Positions 8,777-17,894 of a stretch of DNA of 64,000 nucleotides are shown here, one piece after another (within the stretch, counting starts at the first letter, position 1; the number at the start of each line of letters is the position of its first letter). The position numbers and the translations under genes were made by a program. Source of the DNA: Methylomonas rapida (lineage in GTDB: Bacteria; Pseudomonadota; Gammaproteobacteria; Methylococcales; Methylomonadaceae); contig NZ_CP113517.1 of assembly GCF_024360925.2 (NCBI RefSeq), forward strand, positions 1,798,001-1,862,000, read 5' to 3'. The notes beneath the pieces are model-generated. The model saw only the letters and a program-made list of their open reading frames with translations. It did no database searches and had not been told where the DNA came from.

Positions 8777-9985
8777 ATGATGAGCAGATTTCTAATCGAT
8801 AACCGATGGCGGGTGCTGTCAACCCTTGTGCTGATGCTGTTGCCATTGGTAATTCCGTCCAAGCCGGGCGATTGTCTGGCCATGCTGGCGGTCGCATTGC
8901 TATGGATTCATAAGGCGTATGCGATGCACAGGAAGTTGCAGCTTGGCGGCGATGCCGGCACGAAAAGGGATGAGGCGGAACGATTGGAACAGGCGATAGA
9001 CCGTTATGTCAACGGCCTGGGGACGTGCATAGGCGAAGAGTTGACGCAATTCAATGACGAACTGCTGCAGCTGAAAGCGATGGTCGCGGACGCGGTGGCG
9101 ACGATGTCGAATAGTTTTAACAACCTGCATCAGCTTACTTCCGGGCAATCGGTGGTGGTGCATGGCCTGATCAAGGATCTCGATCGTTCGGAACAAAGGG
9201 CCGACGGCAGCATGAGCTTTCAGCAATTTGCCGAAGAAACCGACAAGGTGCTGAGTTTTTTCATCGAGCATATTTTGCTGATCAGCAAGCAGAGCATGGA
9301 GATGGTCGGCGTGATCAACGATGTCGGCGGCCATATGGCGCATGTCGAGAAGTTGTTGGGCGATGTGCAAAAAATTGCCGATCAAACCAATTTACTGGCG
9401 CTGAATGCCGCGATCGAAGCGGCCAGGGCAGGCGAGGCGGGGCGCGGCTTTGCGGTCGTGGCCGACGAAGTTCGCAACCTGTCCAAGAATTCCGACAAGT
9501 TCAGCGAAGAAATCAAGGCTGTCGTCAACGCTTCGAAGAATAATATCCATCAAGCCCAGGCCATGATCGAAGAGATGGCCTCCAAGGACATGAATATTAC
9601 GATCAGCTCGAAGGCCAAGATCGACAAGATGATGAACGACATCGCCGTGATCAATCATAAGGTGTCGCAAAGCATCGATCAGGTGTCGAATTTGAACAAC
9701 AAGATCGAACGTAGCGTCAACGATGCGGTCAGAGGCTTGCAGTTTGAGGATATGTCGCGGCAACTGATCGAATATTTGCAAGCGAACATCGAAAATTTTC
9801 AAGCCGTGGTTGATGAAATCAACATAGGCATGGGGGTATTTAAAACCACCGATACCGCCAATTGGGCCAGCCAGTTGAACGACGGTACGGAACGCTTGCG
9901 TGAAATGAGGCAGCAATGGCGGGCAAAAGCCAGCAAAGCGGTATCGCAATCTTCCGTCGAAGAGGGCGATGTCGAGTTATTTTAA
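8777..9985 (+). CDS. Short membrane-anchored MCP-like protein with CheZ-like helix
   Basis: A 402-residue protein directly after the cheB stop. Residues 10-50 hold two hydrophobic segments; there is no periplasmic sensor domain. Residues 190-260 contain the receptor hairpin tip ([38 protein letters not shown]). Near the C-terminus is [15 protein letters not shown]: Asp325 and Gln329 match the DxxxQ catalytic pair of the CheY-P phosphatase CheZ in the same helical setting. The last residues are GDVELF, like a CheY-binding tail. It could be a receptor-associated phosphatase or only a soluble-type receptor; the sequence cannot decide. Adaptation sites were not identified. Confidence 0.8.
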   Translation: MMSRFLIDNRWRVLSTLVLMLLPLVIPSKPGDCLAMLAVALLWIHKAYAMHRKLQLGGDAGTKRDEAERLEQAIDRYVNGLGTCIGEELTQFNDELLQLKAMVADAVATMSNSFNNLHQLTSGQSVVVHGLIKDLDRSEQRADGSMSFQQFAEETDKVLSFFIEHILLISKQSMEMVGVINDVGGHMAHVEKLLGDVQKIADQTNLLALNAAIEAARAGEAGRGFAVVADEVRNLSKNSDKFSEEIKAVVNASKNNIHQAQAMIEEMASKDMNITISSKAKIDKMMNDIAVINHKVSQSIDQVSNLNNKIERSVNDAVRGLQFEDMSRQLIEYLQANIENFQAVVDEINIGMGVFKTTDTANWASQLNDGTERLREMRQQWRAKASKAVSQSSVEEGDVELF

Positions 9986-9995
9986 AATTTAGTAA

Positions 9996-10160
9996 GGATT
10001 TCGTCAGAAATAACTTCCACTTATGCTTCCCATGCTCCGCGTGGGAACCTGCTCAGGGATGCTCTCGCATCTCGAACCGCAGAGCGGTTCAGGCTGCATT
10101 CCCACGCGGAGCAAGGGAACGATGAGCCCGGAGTGCGGGAAATTATTTTCAACCAAGTCC
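9996..10160. mobile_element. Family A MITE, 165 bp, TSD TAA
   Basis: Terminal inverted repeats GGATTTCGTCAGAAATAAC and, on the other strand, GGACTTGGTTGAAAATAAT; direct repeats TAA at 9993-9995 and 10161-10163. The interior is built from facing arms GTTCCCACGCGGAGCA-like and GAACCGCAGAGCGGTTC. No open reading frame of note. Confidence 0.85.
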
Positions 10161-10401
10161 TAACTATTCAGGGCGAAGCGCAAAAACCCTCTTGTTATTG
10201 AGGCTGCCGTAAAAGTCAAAACAGTTCCTTCTCCCCCTGGGAGAAGGTTTTAGGATGAGGGGGATAAATAAGTGCGTACATTATTTATTTCCTTCACCCC
10301 ACCCTCTCCCGCGAGGAGAGGGGGTTTTTAAGACGGTCCCATCCAGGAAAAGGAGCAGGTTGTCGACAATTGGCTCGGTTTTACGCTTTGCTGAACGGTT
10401 A
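10161..10401. mobile_element. Family G repeat with an internal family B repeat
   Basis: Ends TAACTATTCAGGGCGAAGCG and, on the other strand, TAACCGTTCAGCAAAGCG form imperfect terminal repeats. The interior (about 10201-10337) is a family B unit with CCTTCTCC/GGAGAAGG and CCCTCTCC/GGAGAGGG hairpins. A second copy lies at 13645-13895. The remaining 160 bases before the STAS gene show only its ribosome binding site. Confidence 0.65.
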
Positions 10402-10563
10402 CAAATTTAAAAGCCAAAATGTAGCGTGACATTACCCAAGAAACCAGTGTGTTGGGTCAGTCCAAGCGCCTTTTGCGACAGGTTCCCGACAGGGCGAGCA
10501 GATGAAGACATCACACCGGGGACTGGGCCGATGGCATGCAAAAAAAATTGATTGGAGAATGGA

Positions 10564-10863
10564 ATGAGTGTTGAGTCAAAAGTAGAATCCGGGGTTTTGC
10601 ATATCAATATCGCGGGACGCTTTGATTTTGGTGTGCATAAACAGTTTAGAGACGCGATAAATCAAATCACGGCCGGTATCAAAAAAATAGAGGTGGATTT
10701 GTCGGCGACCGATTATGTCGACAGTTCGGCCCTGGGCATGTTGTTGCTGTTGAGGGATAAAGTTTCCTGCGACAGGAATGCGGTCGAGATCAAGGGCGCG
10801 CGCGCCGAAGTCAAAAAAATTCTTGAAATCGCCAATTTCAGTAAACTTTTTATCTTGTCTTAA
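10564..10863 (+). CDS. STAS-domain anti-sigma factor antagonist
   Basis: A 99-residue single STAS domain. GVLHINIAGRFDFGVHKQF begins the fold and IEVDLSATDYVDSSALGML carries the DSSxLG motif with the Ser that is phosphorylated in SpoIIAA/RsbV-like switches. Unlike the STAS protein at 5683 it keeps that Ser. GGAG six bases before ATG at 10564 fixes the start; an upstream TTG at 10552 is less likely. No cognate anti-sigma kinase is visible nearby. A strong hairpin follows the gene. Confidence 0.9.
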   Translation: MSVESKVESGVLHINIAGRFDFGVHKQFRDAINQITAGIKKIEVDLSATDYVDSSALGMLLLLRDKVSCDRNAVEIKGARAEVKKILEIANFSKLFILS

Positions 10864-10877
10864 TTTCCATGTCTTTC

Positions 10878-10908
10878 GCCTTACCCTTTGCGTGACAAAG
10901 GGTAAGGC
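10878..10908 (+). terminator. 13-bp hairpin after the STAS gene
   Basis: Perfect arms GCCTTACCCTTTG and CAAAGGGTAAGGC with a CGTGA loop, 15 bases after the STAS stop and 29 bases before the permease ATG. There is no T-run after it, so attenuation or mRNA stabilisation is as likely as termination. Confidence 0.6.
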
Positions 10909-10936
10909 CTTCGAGTCCACCAGGCTATACGCGCCG

Positions 10937-12031
10937 ATGAGCAAACAAACCAATTTTTCCAATCTCGACTTCGTGCGAGATTTTTTTCACCGTTTCCTGC
11001 CCAATTCCCAAGTCGTTTCGTTGGCCATCAGCCTGTTTGCCGGCTCCTTGTTGATTTATGCTTTGTCCGGGTTGTTGATGCCGGTTTTTGCCTCCGTCAT
11101 TCTGGCTTACTTGCTCGAGGGGCTGGTCAAGAAACTGGAACCCGTCTGGATGCCCCGCTTGATTGCGGTGCATGTGGTGTTCTTCGCGTTTCTGACCGCG
11201 CTGGGCTTCATATTGTTCGTGCTCGTGCCTGTCGTTTCCGAGCAAACCGTGCAATTGGTGCAGCGTATTCCGGAGATGTTGGCCAGCGCTGAGCTCAAGA
11301 TCATGCAGCTGCCCGAGTTGTATCCAGACTTCATTTCGCAGGCGCGTATCAGGGACATCATGTTGTCTTTTCAGCATGAGTTGTTGAAGCACGGTCAAAA
11401 CGTCATTTCCGGTTCGGCGGAATCGTTTGCCGGCTTGCTGGCGGCCGTGATCTATTTGTTCCTGGTGCCAATGATGGTGTTTTTCTTCATGAAGGACAAG
11501 GACGTGCTGATTGCCTGGTTTGCCCAATTCTTGCCGCAGGATATGACGCTGACCACCCGAGTCTGGCAGGAAGTGGATTTGCAAATCGCCAATTACATTC
11601 GCGGCAAGTTCGTCGAGATTTTCATTCTCTGGGCCGCAAGCTATCTGACTTTTATGATGATGGGTCTGAATTACGCGATGTTGCTGGCGGTGTTGATGGG
11701 CTTGCAGGTGGTGATTCCGTATGTTGGGGCGACCTTGGTGACTTTTCCGGTATTGGGGGCGGCCTATGCCCAATGGGGCATGAGCGACGGCAACGAGTTC
11801 ATGTATGTGCTGATTGCGTATTCGGTGATTCAGGCCATTGATGGCGTGGTTTTGGTGCCGCTGTTGTTTTCCGAGGCGGTCAATCTGCATCCGATTGCAA
11901 TCATCGTCGCCATTTTGTTTTTTGGCGGCTTATGGGGCTTTTGGGGGGTGTTCTTTGCAATCCCGCTGGCCACGCTGGTCAAAGCCGTGTTGACCGCATG
12001 GCCGAGGGAAGGGCAGGTCTCGTCGGCTTGA
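10937..12031 (+). CDS. AI-2E/PerM family membrane permease
   Basis: A 364-residue polytopic inner-membrane protein of the AI-2E transporter (PerM/YdiK/TqsA) family. Hydrophobic segments cluster at both ends (SLAISLFAGSLLIYALSG, VIYLFLVPMMVFFFMKDKD, LLAVLMGLQVVIPYVGA, AIIVAILFFGGLWGFWGV) around a soluble middle region. The family signature near the C-terminus (VVLVPLLFSEAVNLHPIAI, GFWGVFFAIPLATL) is clear. Substrates vary in the family and cannot be read here. ATG at 10937 gives the usual N-terminus; in-frame codons upstream run through the hairpin and are unlikely to be translated. Confidence 0.92.
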   Translation: MSKQTNFSNLDFVRDFFHRFLPNSQVVSLAISLFAGSLLIYALSGLLMPVFASVILAYLLEGLVKKLEPVWMPRLIAVHVVFFAFLTALGFILFVLVPVVSEQTVQLVQRIPEMLASAELKIMQLPELYPDFISQARIRDIMLSFQHELLKHGQNVISGSAESFAGLLAAVIYLFLVPMMVFFFMKDKDVLIAWFAQFLPQDMTLTTRVWQEVDLQIANYIRGKFVEIFILWAASYLTFMMMGLNYAMLLAVLMGLQVVIPYVGATLVTFPVLGAAYAQWGMSDGNEFMYVLIAYSVIQAIDGVVLVPLLFSEAVNLHPIAIIVAILFFGGLWGFWGVFFAIPLATLVKAVLTAWPREGQVSSA

Positions 12032-12038
12032 GCGGGTT

Positions 12039-13451
12039 TTACAGCACGTCGGAGGCATAATCCGCCAAGCGCGAGCGTTCGCCGCGTTTCAGCGTGATAT
12101 GCGCGCTGTTTTCCCAGTTCTTGAAGCGATCGACCACGTAGGTCAAACCGGAGCTGGTGGCCGTCAAATAAGGCGTGTCGATTTGTGCCAGATTGCCGAT
12201 GCAAATGATTTTGGTGCCCGGACCGGCGCGGGTGATCAGGGTTTTCATCTGTTTGGGCGTCAGGTTCTGCGCCTCGTCGATGATCAAATAACGGTTCAGG
12301 AAGGTGCGGCCGCGCATGAAATTCAAGGAACGTATTTTGACCCGGTTCATCATCATGTTCTGCGAAGCGCCTTGTTCCCATTCGGTCGTGCCGGAGCGGC
12401 TGCCTAGCACTTCCAGGTTGTCCATCAAGGCGCCCATCCAGGGGGCCATTTTTTCTTCCTCGGAACCCGGCAAAAAGCCGATGTCCTCGCCAACCGGCAC
12501 GGTTTCGCGGGTCATGATGATTTCCAGAAAGGCCTTGTGTTCCATCGTCAAGGACAGGCCGGCGGCCAGGGCCAGCAGGGTTTTACCGGTGCCGGCGGAA
12601 CCGAGCAGGGTGACGAAGTCGACGTTGGGGTCGAGCAGGGCGTTCAGGGCGAAGTTTTGCTCGCGGTTTTTCGCGCATACGCCCCAGACGCTGTGGTGTT
12701 TGTTGCGGTAGTCGCGCGCGAGTTGCAATACGGCCGTCTCGCCGTCCACGGATTTGACGATCGCTTCAAACCCCGATTCGTCCTCGAGATATAGAAATTG
12801 ATTGGGGTACCATTCCGCTACATGCGGGCCGTGGATGCGGTAAAAAGTATGGTTGTTATCTTGCCAGGATTCCATTTTGTCGCCGTGCTGTTCCCAGAAA
12901 TCCGGCTCCAATGCCATCGAGCCGCTGTAGAGCAGGTCGATGTCTTCTATGGTTTGGTCGTTATGATAGTCTTCGGCAACGATCTGCAAGGCAGCAGCCT
13001 TGATGCGCATGTTGATGTCCTTGGACACCAGAATCACATTGACGTTGGGATATTCCTTGGTCAACGCCAGTACGATGCTGAGTATCGAGTTATCGGCGAT
13101 TTGACCGGGCAGGTCCGCCGGCAGCAAGTGCGATAACTGGCGGGTTTGAAAATAAAGGCGCCCGATATCGGCCTGTTCGCCAGCGGGGCCGTGCTCGATT
13201 TTGGATAATGGCAGACCTTCGTTGATCGTGTGTTGGTCGGCGTCCCGGATCAGGTCGTCCAGAAAGCGGCTGACCTGGCGCACGTTACGGGCGACATCGG
13301 ATACGCCTCTTTTCGCATGGTCCAGTTCTTCCAGCACCACCATCGGAATGAAAATATTGTGTTCCTGAAAACGAAAAATCGCGGTAGGGTCGTGCATCAG
13401 GACATTGGTATCCAATACGAACAGTTTTTTGGCGGTGGCTTGAATATTCAT
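12039..13451 (-). CDS. PIN-PhoH family ATPase/ribonuclease (PhoH2 type)
   Basis: A 470-residue protein joining an N-terminal PIN nuclease domain (KLFVLDTNVLMHDPTAIF; acidic residues in VLEELDHAKRG and ILVSKDINMRIKA) to a C-terminal PhoH ATPase (Walker A LLGSAGTGKTLLALAAGLSL, Walker B YLIIDEAQNLTPKQ). Proteins of this architecture unwind and cleave RNA in vitro. ATG at 13451 is preceded by AAGGAG. It converges with the permease gene, with only seven bases between them. No antitoxin-like partner (PhoAT) is visible upstream. Confidence 0.93.
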   Translation of the reverse strand: MNIQATAKKLFVLDTNVLMHDPTAIFRFQEHNIFIPMVVLEELDHAKRGVSDVARNVRQVSRFLDDLIRDADQHTINEGLPLSKIEHGPAGEQADIGRLYFQTRQLSHLLPADLPGQIADNSILSIVLALTKEYPNVNVILVSKDINMRIKAAALQIVAEDYHNDQTIEDIDLLYSGSMALEPDFWEQHGDKMESWQDNNHTFYRIHGPHVAEWYPNQFLYLEDESGFEAIVKSVDGETAVLQLARDYRNKHHSVWGVCAKNREQNFALNALLDPNVDFVTLLGSAGTGKTLLALAAGLSLTMEHKAFLEIIMTRETVPVGEDIGFLPGSEEEKMAPWMGALMDNLEVLGSRSGTTEWEQGASQNMMMNRVKIRSLNFMRGRTFLNRYLIIDEAQNLTPKQMKTLITRAGPGTKIICIGNLAQIDTPYLTATSSGLTYVVDRFKNWENSAHITLKRGERSRLADYASDVL

Positions 13452-13644
13452 GGGCTCCTTGAAAATCGAAGGGAAGTCGAATGCGCTAGTGTTTAATGGA
13501 CAGTCTTTCTACTCCATCTGTTGGGGAGGCGTCAAATCCGGCGTGTATTGCGGGTTTGCGATGGGCGCATTTTGGGGTGGCGGTTTGTGTTGGCTGTCCA
13601 ATTACAATAGAATGCAAGCTTCATGCGATTTTCCTCTGTACATG

Positions 13645-13895
13645 GTGACTATTCGGTGTGAAGCGCAATAACCCTGTCCTCAGGAGGGGTGTCGAAAAGC
13701 CCCCTCTCCCCGCGGGAGCGGGCAGGGGTGAGGGAAATAATAATGTAAGCATCTGATTTATACCCCCTCATCCTACCTTCTCCCGGCGGGCAAAGGAATT
13801 GGACACCTCTCCGGCGATGAGAGGGGGCTTTTTCGACAGGAGTGGGCGCGGGTCATCGGTAGTTTGCTCGGCTTTACGATTTGCCGAGCAGTTAC
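13645..13895. mobile_element. Family G repeat (second copy)
   Basis: Ends GTGACTATTCGGTGTGAAGC and, on the other strand, GTAACTGCTCGGCAAATCG. Inside are TGTCGAAAAGCCCCCTCTC and GAGAGGGGGCTTTTTCGACA as nearly perfect facing arms. It fills most of the 480-base gap between phoH and the next gene; 13452-13644 should hold the phoH promoter, which I could not pick out. Confidence 0.65.
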
Positions 13896-13933
13896 CTGGA
13901 TTGTTGTTTTAATCAAATAATTGGTGTCTCGTT

Positions 13934-14473
13934 ATGGCATTTTCAGGATCACGCCAGCCGGATTTGGATTGGAGTCAAATTAGGGAAACCGTTAAATTGC
14001 TAGCGGTATCGGTGGCGCAGGTTGAAGGCGGCCTGAAAAGCGGTGACGAATCGGTTGGGGTGCTGGCGACCTCTTTTACCCGCATGGTCGATGACATGAG
14101 TGCGGTGCAGGAGATCTTGACGAATTTGGCGCCCAGCGAAGAACGCGACCGGGCCCTGCGGCATTGCGCCTCCACCCAGGAAACCATCTATTCGTCGATC
14201 GTGGCGTTTCAATTTTACGATCGCTTGCAGCAATGTTTACAACACGTCTCCAGTGGGCTAAAAGGCTTGTCGAATATCATCGAAACCCCAGGCCGCCTTT
14301 ACAATCCGGTCGAATGGTGCAAGCTTCAGGAGGAAATTCGTAGCCGTTACACGATGGAATCGGAAAAGATCATGTTCGATGCGATCCATGATGGTAAAAG
14401 CATCGAAGAAGCATTGGCTTTGGCGGCGGAATCGGCCAACAAGGCGGATCAGGACGAAATCGAATTTTTTTAA
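13934..14473 (+). CDS. CheZ-like helical protein (putative CheY-P phosphatase)
   Basis: A 179-residue, mostly helical protein without membrane segments. SIVAFQFYDRLQQCLQHVSS contains Asp96 and Gln100 in the DxxxQ spacing of the CheZ active site, placed on a long predicted helix as in CheZ. The C-terminus KADQDEIEFF resembles both the CheY-binding tail of CheZ and the CheY-binding N-terminal peptide of FliM (QDEIDALL type). No annotated CheZ is visible in the chemotaxis cluster upstream, so this could supply signal termination. Overall identity to CheZ is not evident by eye; it may instead belong to an uncharacterised family. Confidence 0.6.
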   Translation: MAFSGSRQPDLDWSQIRETVKLLAVSVAQVEGGLKSGDESVGVLATSFTRMVDDMSAVQEILTNLAPSEERDRALRHCASTQETIYSSIVAFQFYDRLQQCLQHVSSGLKGLSNIIETPGRLYNPVEWCKLQEEIRSRYTMESEKIMFDAIHDGKSIEEALALAAESANKADQDEIEFF

Positions 14474-14499
14474 TTGATATACACGTTATACAGTCGTTG

Positions 14500-15234
14500 A
14501 TGAAAAACAAATCCTTGTTAGCTTTTCTGCCGTTGCTGGTTCTGGCATCCGCCTGTAGCACGGTGCCTGAGCAACAGCAAAAACCCGTGGCCAAGGTGGT
14601 CAAGCCAAAGCAGCCGGCGCCGGTAAAACCGCCCATCGCCAAAAAGCCTGCTCCTCCGGTGGTTAGAAAAGATCCGCCCGGCACAGCGACTTACGCCATC
14701 GATGACGCCAAAAGCAGTTTTAAAATAGAGCCTAGCGTGCCGGCCATGCGTATCGATCCCATGGCGCCGCCGGTGGAATTGCCAAGCGCTACCGGGAGTG
14801 CGGATGGTACGGCCACACCCGCGCCGGGCAGCAATCTGATCACCCCTACGCCTGTCGTTTCGGCGCCCGTGATGCCGGCCTATGCCGTTGAAGACGTTCG
14901 CATGCCGGCGGGAACATCGCCCGCCGTCGTGGCCTTGCTGACCGAGGCCGATCGCAATCGTGCCTCGGGCGATCTCGATGCGGCGGTGATTTCCACCGAG
15001 CGGGCCTTGCGTATTGATTCCCGAAATCCCGCGCTGACCTATAAACTGGCTCAACTCAGGATCAAGCAAAACAAGCCGCAGTTGGCCGAGGAATTGGCCG
15101 GCAAGGCCGCCTTATTGGCCGGCAGCGACCTGGATTTGAAGCGCAAAAGTTGGTTGTTGATTGCCGAAGCCCGACGCATGCAGCAAAACTACCAGGGCGC
15201 CAAGGAAGCCAAGGCAAAGGCGGAAAGCTTTTAA
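14500..15234 (+). CDS. TPR-containing lipoprotein
   Basis: A 244-residue lipoprotein. The signal peptide ends with lipobox LASAC, giving a lipidated Cys at about residue 19. A Pro/Lys/Ala-rich linker (residues 25-110, PAPVKPPIAKKPAPP) could span periplasm or peptidoglycan. Residues 150-235 form tetratricopeptide-like helices (GDLDAAVISTERALRIDSRN, KPQLAEELAGKAA). ATG at 14500 is used; TTG at 14497 would add one residue. The next gene is a helicase on the same strand, 21 bases on. Function unknown; an envelope scaffold role is plausible. Confidence 0.8.
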   Translation: MKNKSLLAFLPLLVLASACSTVPEQQQKPVAKVVKPKQPAPVKPPIAKKPAPPVVRKDPPGTATYAIDDAKSSFKIEPSVPAMRIDPMAPPVELPSATGSADGTATPAPGSNLITPTPVVSAPVMPAYAVEDVRMPAGTSPAVVALLTEADRNRASGDLDAAVISTERALRIDSRNPALTYKLAQLRIKQNKPQLAEELAGKAALLAGSDLDLKRKSWLLIAEARRMQQNYQGAKEAKAKAESF

Positions 15235-15255
15235 GGCCGCCTGGTTTGTGACTAC

Positions 15256-17178
15256 GTGACCGAACTCGCCGACGTCTTTGGTAGTGACGGCGCATTAGCC
15301 GGTGTCATCGCCGGTTATTCGCCCCGCTCCGCGCAAATCGAAATGGCCGAAAAGATTGCCGAGGCGATTGCCAGCGGGCAAAACCTGATCGCCGAGGCCG
15401 GCACCGGCACCGGCAAGACCTTTGCCTATCTGATTCCGGCGATTTTGTCGCGCAAGAAAGTCATCGTCTCCACCGGTACCAAAAACCTGCAGGATCAGCT
15501 ATTCAACAAGGATCTGCCGCTGATCCGCAAGGCCTTGAGTCGTATTCCGTTCAAGGCCAGCCTGCTGAAAGGCCGGGCGAATTATCTGTGTACTTATCGC
15601 TTGGAATTGGCGTTGAATGCGTCTTTTGGTTACAGCAAGGAAGACGCGGCGGCGCTGGCGCAAATCAAGTCCTGGTCCCGACGCACCAAGACCGGCGATG
15701 TCTCCGAAGTGGCCGATGTGCATGATGGTGATCCGGTCTGGTATCACGCCACTTCCACCACCGATAATTGCTTGGGGCAAAACTGTCCGGATTACGCCGA
15801 CTGTTTTTTGACCAAGGCCCGCAAACAAGCTCAGGAATCGGACGTCGTCGTCGTCAATCATCATTTGTTGTGCGCGGATTGGTCGATACGCGAAACCGGT
15901 TTCGGCGAGTTGCTACCGGATGCCGAAATCGTCATCATCGACGAGGCGCATCAACTGGCCGATACCGCGTCCAATTTTCTGGGTGTTACCGTCAGCGGCA
16001 AGCAGCTCACAGATTTGGCCGACGATGCGCTGGCCGAATATTTCACCGACGCCAAGGACATGCCGGATCTGCGCACGGCCTGCGAGGATTTGCAACTCGA
16101 GGTCAAGGACATGCGGTTGGCGTTTGGGCTTGAATTGCGCCGCGGCGACTGGAAAGACATCGAGGAAAATCCCAAAATCGCCGGGGCATTGGAATCGTTG
16201 CAAAAACAGCTGGCGCGTCTGACCGATCAACTGGAACGAGCTTCGGTGCGCAGCAAGGGCTTGGAATCCTGTTTCGATCGCGCCGAAGCGCTGGACATGC
16301 AACTGGAAACCCTGATCAACGACAAGGACGGGCAATGGATCAAATGGTACGAAACCTACAGCAAGTCGTTCACGTTGAGCCGCACTCCGCTGGACATCGC
16401 CAAGGAATTTCGCGGGTTCATGGCCCGGCATAAGGCGACCTGGATTTTTACCTCGGCGACTTTGAGCGTGGCCAATAATTTCGGTCACTTTTCCCGCAGT
16501 CTGGGGCTGAACGGCGCCCAAAGTCAGAGCTGGGAAAGCCCATTCGATTACCCCAACCAAGCCTTGTTTTATCATCCACGCGGTTTGCCCCAACCCAGCG
16601 ACCCCGAGTTTACCGACAAGATCGTCGATTTCGTCTTGCCGGTATTGGAGGCCAGTCGGGGCAGGGCGTTTTTCCTGTTCACCAGTCACAAGGCCTTGCA
16701 GCGTGCCGCGCAATTGCTGGAAGGCAAAATTGATCATCCGTTGTTGGTGCAGGGCAGTAAATCCAAGGGCGTATTGTTGGAAGAGTTCAAGAAATTGGGC
16801 AATGCGATATTGCTGGCGACCGCCAGTTTTTGGGAAGGGGTTGATGTCCGCGGTGACGCGCTATCCTGCGTGATCATCGACAAGCTGCCGTTTGCCTCGC
16901 CGGGCGATCCGGTTTTGAAAGCCAGAATGAGCGCGATGGAAAAACAGGGCAGAAATCCCTTCTTCGAGCATCAATTGCCCAGCGCGATCATCATGTTGCG
17001 CCAGGGTGTGGGCCGTCTGATCCGCGATGTCAACGATAGGGGGGTGTTGATGGTGTGCGACCCGAGACTGTTGAAACGCACCTATGGGCAAATGTTTTTG
17101 GACAGCGTGCCGGCGATGAAACGTAGCCGTGAGATCGAAGATGTGCGGCGGTTTTTTGCCACAGAGGAAACACATTGA
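15256..17178 (+). CDS. DinG/YoaA-type iron-sulphur DNA helicase
   Basis: A 640-residue superfamily 2 helicase of the XPD/DinG group. Walker A is LIAEAGTGTGKTFAYLIPA. Cysteines for a 4Fe-4S cluster are in ANYLCTYRL and DNCLGQNCPDYADCFL. The DEAH box is VIIDEAHQLADTA, and late motifs include LLATASFWEGVDVRGD and QGVGRLIRDVNDRG. YoaA in E. coli works with the clamp-loader subunit chi in DNA repair; length and the lack of an exonuclease domain fit YoaA better than Gram-positive DinG. Start is GTG at 15256. The stop overlaps the next start (TTGA), coupling it to tsaB. Confidence 0.94.
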   Translation: MTELADVFGSDGALAGVIAGYSPRSAQIEMAEKIAEAIASGQNLIAEAGTGTGKTFAYLIPAILSRKKVIVSTGTKNLQDQLFNKDLPLIRKALSRIPFKASLLKGRANYLCTYRLELALNASFGYSKEDAAALAQIKSWSRRTKTGDVSEVADVHDGDPVWYHATSTTDNCLGQNCPDYADCFLTKARKQAQESDVVVVNHHLLCADWSIRETGFGELLPDAEIVIIDEAHQLADTASNFLGVTVSGKQLTDLADDALAEYFTDAKDMPDLRTACEDLQLEVKDMRLAFGLELRRGDWKDIEENPKIAGALESLQKQLARLTDQLERASVRSKGLESCFDRAEALDMQLETLINDKDGQWIKWYETYSKSFTLSRTPLDIAKEFRGFMARHKATWIFTSATLSVANNFGHFSRSLGLNGAQSQSWESPFDYPNQALFYHPRGLPQPSDPEFTDKIVDFVLPVLEASRGRAFFLFTSHKALQRAAQLLEGKIDHPLLVQGSKSKGVLLEEFKKLGNAILLATASFWEGVDVRGDALSCVIIDKLPFASPGDPVLKARMSAMEKQGRNPFFEHQLPSAIIMLRQGVGRLIRDVNDRGVLMVCDPRLLKRTYGQMFLDSVPAMKRSREIEDVRRFFATEETH

Positions 17179-17858
17179 AATTACTAGCACTGGAAACTTC
17201 CACCGACGCCTGTTCGGCGGCCTTGTTCATCGACGGCGAGATTTGCGAAAAATTCGAGTTGGCGCCGCGCGAACATACCAAACTGATTTTGCCGATGGTG
17301 GACGCGTTGATGGCTGAAGCGCAGCTAAAACCCTGGCAACTCGATGCGGTCGCCTTGAGCCGCGGACCGGGCTCTTTTACCGGCGTGCGCATTGCTACCG
17401 GCGTGGCGCACGGCATCGCGTTTGGCGCCGACGTGCCGGTGGCGCTGGTGTCGACCTTGGCGGCCATTGCGCAGGATTTCTTCAATCGATACCCGGTTGA
17501 CGTGTCCTTCACGGCTATGGACGCGCGCATGGACGAGATTTTTTGGGGCGTATATCGGCGCAATGATTCAGGCTTGGCCGAGTTGCTCGGCGACGAGGCG
17601 GTGACGCCGGCGGCCGCGGCAAGCTTTCCCGAACTGGCCGGGTTTGGCGTCGGTTCGGGCTGGGCGGTACATGGCGAATGTTTGAGCGAACGTTTGGGCG
17701 CGCGCGTGCAGGGTGTCGTCAGCGAGATTTGGCCGCGCGCGGCCTGCGTCGCGCAATTAGGCGCCGATGATTTTGCCAAGGGCTTGGCCGTGCCGGTCGA
17801 GCAAGCGCTGCCGGTCTATCTGCGCGACAAAGTCGCTAAAAAGCAGTCGGAAAGATAA
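17175..17858 (+). CDS. tsaB: TsaB, tRNA threonylcarbamoyladenosine complex subunit
   Basis: A 227-residue actin-like-fold protein that partners TsaD and TsaE to make the t6A37 modification of ANN-decoding tRNAs. The N-terminus LLALETSTDACSAALFIDGE and ALSRGPGSFTGVRIATGVAH are diagnostic; the metal-binding His pair of TsaD is absent, as expected for TsaB. Start is TTG at 17175, with GAGGAA eight bases upstream and overlap with the helicase stop. An unrelated YrdC-fold gene follows, so two proteins of threonylcarbamoyl chemistry type are adjacent. Confidence 0.95.
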   Translation: MKLLALETSTDACSAALFIDGEICEKFELAPREHTKLILPMVDALMAEAQLKPWQLDAVALSRGPGSFTGVRIATGVAHGIAFGADVPVALVSTLAAIAQDFFNRYPVDVSFTAMDARMDEIFWGVYRRNDSGLAELLGDEAVTPAAAASFPELAGFGVGSGWAVHGECLSERLGARVQGVVSEIWPRAACVAQLGADDFAKGLAVPVEQALPVYLRDKVAKKQSER

Positions 17859-17894
17859 GGTACAATGGCTTTCATTTAAGCCTTGTATTCTTAA

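Noticed and set aside
13450..13671. A 73-codon + strand frame after the phoH start
   Set aside because: It covers the phoH leader, has no ribosome binding site, and its product shows no recognisable domain.
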